A DNA stretch of 64,000 nucleotides from JALOAT01 sp041685115 (GTDB lineage Bacteria; Pseudomonadota; Gammaproteobacteria; Thiohalomonadales; Thiohalomonadaceae): positions 186,001 to 250,000 of the forward strand of contig JAWLGK010000001.1 of NCBI GenBank assembly GCA_041685115.1, read 5' to 3'. Below the pieces are notes generated by a model. That model was not told where the DNA came from and searched no databases. It saw only the letters and a list, made by a program, of their open reading frames with translations. Shown here one piece after another: positions 59,482-64,000 of this stretch. The translations under genes were made by a program, and so were the position numbers. Numbering within the stretch: position 1 is the stretch's first letter; each line of letters starts with the position of its first letter.

Positions 59482-61533
59482 ATGAAACCTTCGAAGGCCA
59501 GGACGACCACGTCGGGCGGCAACAAGAGCCTCATCGCGCTCATTGCCCTCGTGGTTCTCATGCTGATCGCCGCGGTGGCCGTGTTCATCCTCGTATCCAC
59601 GCAGGACCGCGACGATAAGGAGTACATCTCCCTGCTCGGCGAGCAGCGCGTGCTTTCGCAACGATTGTCCAAGTACGCCGGCCAGGCGACGCTTGGCAGT
59701 GACCCCGCCATCTTCACCAAGCTCAAGGAATCCTACACCCGGTTCGAGGGCAACTTCGCCATGCTGAAGGGCGGCAATCCCGCCAGCGGCATGGGCGCCG
59801 CACCCACCGAGGTGATGAGCGAGCTTTCCGCGGTGGATACCGTTTGGAAAAAGTACGATCAGAACATCAAGGTCATCCTGGCGCACAAGGACACCGTCAC
59901 GTCCATGCGCGAGACGGTGCAGACCATCAACGACCGCGCCGCCCAACTCCTCGCCTTGGCCGACGAAGTCGCGACCCTGATGGCCAATACCGGCGCCTCG
60001 CCCGAACAGGTTTACATCGCCAGCCGTCAGCTCATGTTGAGCCAGCGCATCGTCAACAATGTCAACCGCGTGCTGGAAGGCGGCGAAGGTTCGGTGACTG
60101 CCGCCGACCGTTTCGGCCGCGACGCCGCGCTGTTCGGGCGCGTGGTCGACGGCCTGCTCGACGGTAACAAGGGTATGAGCATCCAGCGCGTCCAGGACGG
60201 CCCGGTACGCGCCAAGCTCCAGGAAGTGAAGGCCCTGTTCACGGAAATCGGCCAACAGGTCGGCGCCATCCTTGAACGTACGCCGGAGATGTTCCAGGTC
60301 TCCGAGGCCTCCTTCGAGGCCCTGAACCTGTCCGATGAGCTGCTGCAGCGCATCACCGATCTGGAGGCCGCCTACCTCCGCTACATCGCCGGACGCGCCG
60401 TCAATTCCGCCGTCGGTTCGCTGTTCGGCGGCTTGGCGCTGGTGTTGCTCGTCGGCCTTGGCCTGCAACTGCGTGCAGACGGGCAGCGTCGTGTGACGCA
60501 GGCCGAGAGCGAGCGTCAGGATTCGGAAGAACGCAACCGGCGTAACCAGCAGGCCATCATGCGCCTGCTCGATGAAATGGGTGACCTCGCCGACGGCGAT
60601 CTCACCGTGAATGCCACCGTCACCGAGGACGTGACGGGCGCCATCGCCGACTCCATCAACTACGCCATCGAGGCGCTGCGTACCCTGGTTACCGCCATCA
60701 ACGACACCGCCACGCAGGTCTCGCACGCCGCACAGCAGAGCCAGGCTACGGCGGTTCAGCTGGCCCAGGCCAGTGAAAGCCAGGCACACGAGATCAGTTC
60801 CGCATCGGCGGCGGTGAACGAAATGGCCGTGTCGATCCAGGGCGTGTCCCGCAACGCCGACACCCTCGCCCAGGAGGCGCAACGCTCGGTGGCAACCGCC
60901 AAGGCGGGCACTGAGGCGGTGCAGAAGACCATCGAGGGCATGAACACCATCCGCGAGCAGATCCAGGAGACCTCCAAGCGCATCAAGCGCCTCGGTGAAA
61001 GCTCGCAGGAAATCGGCGACATCGTTGAGCTCATCAACGACATCGCCGAGCAGACCAACATCCTCGCCCTCAATGCCGCCATCCAGGCCGCCATGGCGGG
61101 TGAGGCGGGGCGCGGTTTCGCGGTGGTGGCCGACGAGGTGCAGCGCCTCGCCGAACGCTCTGCCGACGCCACCAAGCAGATCGAGGCCCTGGTAAAGACC
61201 ATCCAGACCGACACCAACGAGGCGGTCATCTCCATGGAACAGACCACCTCGGAAGTGGTGAGCGGCGCCAAGCTCGCCGAGGATGCCGGCACCGCGCTCG
61301 GCACCATCGAGTCCGTGGCCGATCACCTTTCCGAACTGGTACAGAGCATTTCCGCCGCGACCCGCCAACAGGCCAAGGCCGCGGCCAACGTTTCCGATAC
61401 CATGAACATCATCCAGGAGATCACCAACCAGACCTCGGCGGGCACCAGCCAGACGGCATCGGCCATCGGTAACCTCGCCGAACTCGCGAATGCACTGAAG
61501 AAGTCGGTGGCCGGCTTCAAGCTGCCCGCGTGA
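59482..61533 (+). CDS. pilJ: twitching motility methyl-accepting protein PilJ
   Basis: A 683-residue chemoreceptor. TM1 lies at about residues 15-37, two PilJ-type periplasmic modules follow (EQRVLSQRLSKYAGQA and ASRQLMLSQRIVNNVNR), TM2 at about 310-328, and a cytoplasmic coiled-coil signalling tip: EIVELINDIAEQTNILALNAAIQAAMAGEAGRGFAVVADEVQRLAERS. The C-terminus lacks a pentapeptide tether. Confidence 0.96.
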   Translation: MKPSKARTTTSGGNKSLIALIALVVLMLIAAVAVFILVSTQDRDDKEYISLLGEQRVLSQRLSKYAGQATLGSDPAIFTKLKESYTRFEGNFAMLKGGNPASGMGAAPTEVMSELSAVDTVWKKYDQNIKVILAHKDTVTSMRETVQTINDRAAQLLALADEVATLMANTGASPEQVYIASRQLMLSQRIVNNVNRVLEGGEGSVTAADRFGRDAALFGRVVDGLLDGNKGMSIQRVQDGPVRAKLQEVKALFTEIGQQVGAILERTPEMFQVSEASFEALNLSDELLQRITDLEAAYLRYIAGRAVNSAVGSLFGGLALVLLVGLGLQLRADGQRRVTQAESERQDSEERNRRNQQAIMRLLDEMGDLADGDLTVNATVTEDVTGAIADSINYAIEALRTLVTAINDTATQVSHAAQQSQATAVQLAQASESQAHEISSASAAVNEMAVSIQGVSRNADTLAQEAQRSVATAKAGTEAVQKTIEGMNTIREQIQETSKRIKRLGESSQEIGDIVELINDIAEQTNILALNAAIQAAMAGEAGRGFAVVADEVQRLAERSADATKQIEALVKTIQTDTNEAVISMEQTTSEVVSGAKLAEDAGTALGTIESVADHLSELVQSISAATRQQAKAAANVSDTMNIIQEITNQTSAGTSQTASAIGNLAELANALKKSVAGFKLPA

Positions 61534-61605
61534 GATGTGCCCTGAGATCGTGCCGGGTGCGGCACGACGTCACGGGCGCAGTGCTACTGGATAGCGGATC
61601 ATTCG

Positions 61606-64000
61606 ATGACTGACCATTTCGACGTCAGCACGCTCAACTGGGTCAAGGGCGAGATCGACGAAACTTTGAAGGAGGCGCGCCTCGCCCTCGAGAAGTTCGT
61701 CGACAACCCCGAAGACGAAACCCAGCTGCATTTCTGCGGTACGCACCTGCATCAGGTCGCCGGTACCCTGCAGATGGTCGAGCTCTACGGCGCCGGGCAG
61801 CTCGCTACCGAAATGGAGCGGCTCGCCGATGCGCTGGCGGGCCTGGCGACGCGTGATGCCGGCCTCGAGGTGCTGATGCGCAGCCTGTTGCTGCTTCCCG
61901 ACTATCTGGAGGTGCTGCAAGGCGGTCAGCCCGACAGTCCGTTGATCCTATTGCCGCTCGTGAATGAACTGCGCCAGGCGCGCGGTGAGGCGGAACTCAG
62001 CCCTGCGGCCGTTTTCCAGCCGGACCTCAACGTCTATCCGCGCGAGGCGGAATTCCCACGCGTCGAGGCGGATGTGCGTGCCCTCGCCCAAAAGCTGCGC
62101 CCTGTCTACCAGGCCTCGCTGGTGAAGTTGCTGACCGGCAAGGACCCGGCCGGTGGTCTGCAAGCAATGGCCGGCGCCCTCGAAAAGCTGGGTGTCAGCT
62201 GCACCAGCCACGAGATGCGCCGCACCTTCTGGGTCGCCGGTGCGCTTGCCGAGGCGTTGCACGACGGCCTGGCGCTGGATGCGCCCGCCAAGCAACTGCT
62301 TGGAAAATTCGAACAGCTCATGAAACAGATCGCCGCGGCGGGCGAGGAGGTCGTGCCCGCGGATGCCCTGGCACAGCTGGTGCGCGCGACCCTCTTTGCA
62401 GTCGCCCAGGCCGGTTCCGCAGGCCCGCGCGTGAGCGCCGTCAAGCGCGCCTACCGGCTCGCCTCGCTGGTGCCGGGCGCCGCGGTGTTGGAGCAGATCC
62501 GTTCTGGCATGGGCGGCTTCAATGCCGAACTGAAGCAGACCGTTTCCCGCGACGTGATGGAAGAGCTGTCGCGTATCAAGGACGTGCTTGACCTGTTCAG
62601 CCGCGGTGGCCAGCGCGTGAGCGCCGAGTTGCAGCCGGTTGCCGAGGCGCTCAGCCATATCGCCGATGTGCTCGGCCTGATTCGCCAGGCTGAACTCGCC
62701 TCTGCGCTGCGTGAGCGCGCCGCACAGATCCAGCAGTTGGCAGAGCGCGGCGGCGAGGCCGACGAGCGCCTGCTCATGGGCATGGCCGAGTCGGTGTTGA
62801 GTGTGGAGTCTGCATTGTCGGATTGGGGCACCGTCAGCCCGGTGGAAAAAGCCGACGATGCGACCGGCCAGCTCGATGTGGGGGAATCCTCGCCCGAGGC
62901 GGAGGCCGAGCATCGCCGTGTCGTGCGCCAGGTGATGAAGGTGGCCAAGGAAGAACTGGCCAAGGCACGCGAGGCGATCAATACCTTCATCAACAATCCG
63001 GCCGACCCGGCCCAGCTCGATGGCACACCACGCCAGCTGCGGCAGATCATCGGCAGCCTCGGCATGTTGTCTTACCGACGCGTGGCACAGGTGCTGCGCG
63101 CCTGTCAGCGCTTCGTGGAACGGGACCTGATGGGCCAACCCAGCCTGCCCAGCGGTGACCGCCTCGATGCTCTCGCCGATGCCATGATGAGCGTCGAATA
63201 CTACCTGGACGCCTTCGTGGAGAGCCGCGTACACCCGTCCTCGGTGCTGGAAGTGGCCGAGCGGGCGGTGGCCAAACTCGGCTATACAGTGGATTCGCTG
63301 GGCGAGGACCCAATCCCGCCTGTGTCGGTGGCGGACGACGAAGGCGAGATCGAGACGACGGCTGGGGATGCGCTGCCCGAGGCTGTTACAGCACTGCCCA
63401 TCGATGCGGCTCCTCTGCACGAGCCCGAACCGCTCACCTTCGGTGTCACGGCTGGGCCGGCGGACGAAGCTGCCGCGACCGCCGCGGAGACGCAGCCATC
63501 GCCCGCGGCGGCGGTTCCGGCAGTATCGCCGACCGTGGAGATGGACGATGAGATCGTCGCCATTTTCGTGGAAGAGGCGGAAGAGGAATTCCAGCGCATC
63601 GCATCCTTGCTGCCGCGCTGTCGCGGCAATGTCGATGATGACGAGGCGATCCGCGAGCTGCGCCGCTCGTTCCACACCCTGAAGGGCAGTGGACGCCTGG
63701 TGGGTGCGAGCAAACTCGGCGAATTCGCCTGGGCCTTCGAGAGCCTGCTCAACCGCATCATCGATAAGACCATCGCGCAGGATCCCGCCGCGTTCGACCT
63801 GGTCGAGCAGGCGCGCCTGGCGCTGCCGGAATTACTGGCCGAGTTCCGCGGCGGCCCCGCACCGCACGCCGATACGACCGCCCTGGTAGAGGCAGCTTCC
63901 GCGTTGGCGAGCGGCGCGCCCGCGGCGGCCCCTGCCGCGCCGCTGATCGACGATGCGGTATTGCGCGAAATCTACACCAAGGAAATCGCGGCGCACCTCG
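61606..64000 (+). CDS. chpA: ChpA/PilL hybrid histidine kinase, N-terminal part (runs off window)
   Basis: An open frame of 798 residues with no stop before the window ends. The first domain is Hpt/FimL-like (THLHQVAGTLQMVELYGA, about 45-62). A second FimL-like region lies at about 440-560. After an acidic/Ala-Pro linker (about 565-645) comes a canonical Hpt motif, RSFHTLKGSGRLVGASKLGEFAWAFE, near residue 690. ChpA normally continues with more Hpt domains, a CheA kinase core, CheW and REC domains. It directly follows pilJ; pilK is absent. Confidence 0.93.
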   Translation, partial: MTDHFDVSTLNWVKGEIDETLKEARLALEKFVDNPEDETQLHFCGTHLHQVAGTLQMVELYGAGQLATEMERLADALAGLATRDAGLEVLMRSLLLLPDYLEVLQGGQPDSPLILLPLVNELRQARGEAELSPAAVFQPDLNVYPREAEFPRVEADVRALAQKLRPVYQASLVKLLTGKDPAGGLQAMAGALEKLGVSCTSHEMRRTFWVAGALAEALHDGLALDAPAKQLLGKFEQLMKQIAAAGEEVVPADALAQLVRATLFAVAQAGSAGPRVSAVKRAYRLASLVPGAAVLEQIRSGMGGFNAELKQTVSRDVMEELSRIKDVLDLFSRGGQRVSAELQPVAEALSHIADVLGLIRQAELASALRERAAQIQQLAERGGEADERLLMGMAESVLSVESALSDWGTVSPVEKADDATGQLDVGESSPEAEAEHRRVVRQVMKVAKEELAKAREAINTFINNPADPAQLDGTPRQLRQIIGSLGMLSYRRVAQVLRACQRFVERDLMGQPSLPSGDRLDALADAMMSVEYYLDAFVESRVHPSSVLEVAERAVAKLGYTVDSLGEDPIPPVSVADDEGEIETTAGDALPEAVTALPIDAAPLHEPEPLTFGVTAGPADEAAATAAETQPSPAAAVPAVSPTVEMDDEIVAIFVEEAEEEFQRIASLLPRCRGNVDDDEAIRELRRSFHTLKGSGRLVGASKLGEFAWAFESLLNRIIDKTIAQDPAAFDLVEQARLALPELLAEFRGGPAPHADTTALVEAASALASGAPAAAPAAPLIDDAVLREIYTKEIAAHL

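Overview
The window comes from a high-GC gammaproteobacterium. Two long blocks keep the gene order familiar from Pseudomonas: rpoH-ftsX-ftsE-ftsY / M16-M16-rsmD ... coaD-fdx ... mutM, and yggT-proC-yggS / pilT-pilU ... pyrC'-pyrB-pyrR-ruvX-yqgE-tonB-gshB / pilG-pilH-pilI-pilJ-chpA. A third block (rpmG-rpmB-radC / coaBC-dut-argB-slmA ... pyrE / exoIII) matches another conserved gammaproteobacterial neighbourhood. The mixture (CIRCE at rpoH, a PyrK-like protein, archease-RtcB, Gld-type ABC exporter) suggests a Chromatiales/Ectothiorhodospiraceae-like lineage rather than Pseudomonas itself; this placement is inference. I see no phage, IS, tRNA, rRNA or CRISPR.

Layout. 1-7.8 kb: methyltransferases, VanZ-like protein, cca, NDUFA9-like SDR, semialdehyde dehydrogenase, TauE exporter and a one-POTRA outer-membrane barrel. 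7.8-10.4 kb: archease and RtcB (RNA ligation) with two small genes. 10.6-15.9 kb (minus): rpoH with a CIRCE operator, a PleD-like cyclase, ftsX, ftsE, ftsY. 16-21.2 kb (plus): two M16 peptidases, rsmD, coaD, ferredoxin, a CZB-GGDEF cyclase. 21.4-26.2 kb (minus): mutM and a four-gene Gld-type ABC operon. 26.3-31 kb: hydantoinase A, EAL-HDOD protein, desaturase. 31-39.2 kb: ribosomal proteins L33/L28, radC, coaBC-dut-argB-slmA, a DUF4124-like coiled-coil protein, pyrE, a Crc-like ExoIII, an M48 lipoprotein. 39.2-45.9 kb: degenerate GGDEF membrane protein, AmpG-like permease, TauE/SafE-2, DUF4426, dynamin-like GTPase, yggU. 45.9-50.8 kb: yggT-proC-yggS and pilT-pilU. 50.9-57.8 kb (minus): a tightly overlapping yqgE-ruvX-pyrR-pyrB-pyrC'-pyrK operon, plus tonB and gshB. 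58-64 kb: the twitching chemosensory cluster pilG-pilH-pilI-pilJ-chpA, with chpA running off the window.

The most unusual content is between the genes. At least nine intergenic gaps carry one of two related families of long inverted or single repeats. Each arm has an A-rich head (GAAGAAAAAGC-like), then AAC, then a body of degenerate 9-base G-rich units: CACGGGGAA-like in type A and ACGCAGAGG-like in type B. All five type A pairs sit between co-directional genes, right at the 3' end of the upstream one; in three cases the head overlaps or supplies the stop codon. Type B is mostly found between convergent genes. Three of the five type A pairs enclose smaller palindromes, two of them clearly REP-like. 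This looks like a dispersed, 3'-end-targeted element family and is the best candidate for something undescribed here.

Other points of note are a CIRCE operator over the rpoH promoter, a Crc-like protein with an intact nuclease active site, a dihydroorotase homologue with broken metal ligands, four c-di-GMP-type proteins of which three have degenerate domains or motifs, and the absence of pilK.
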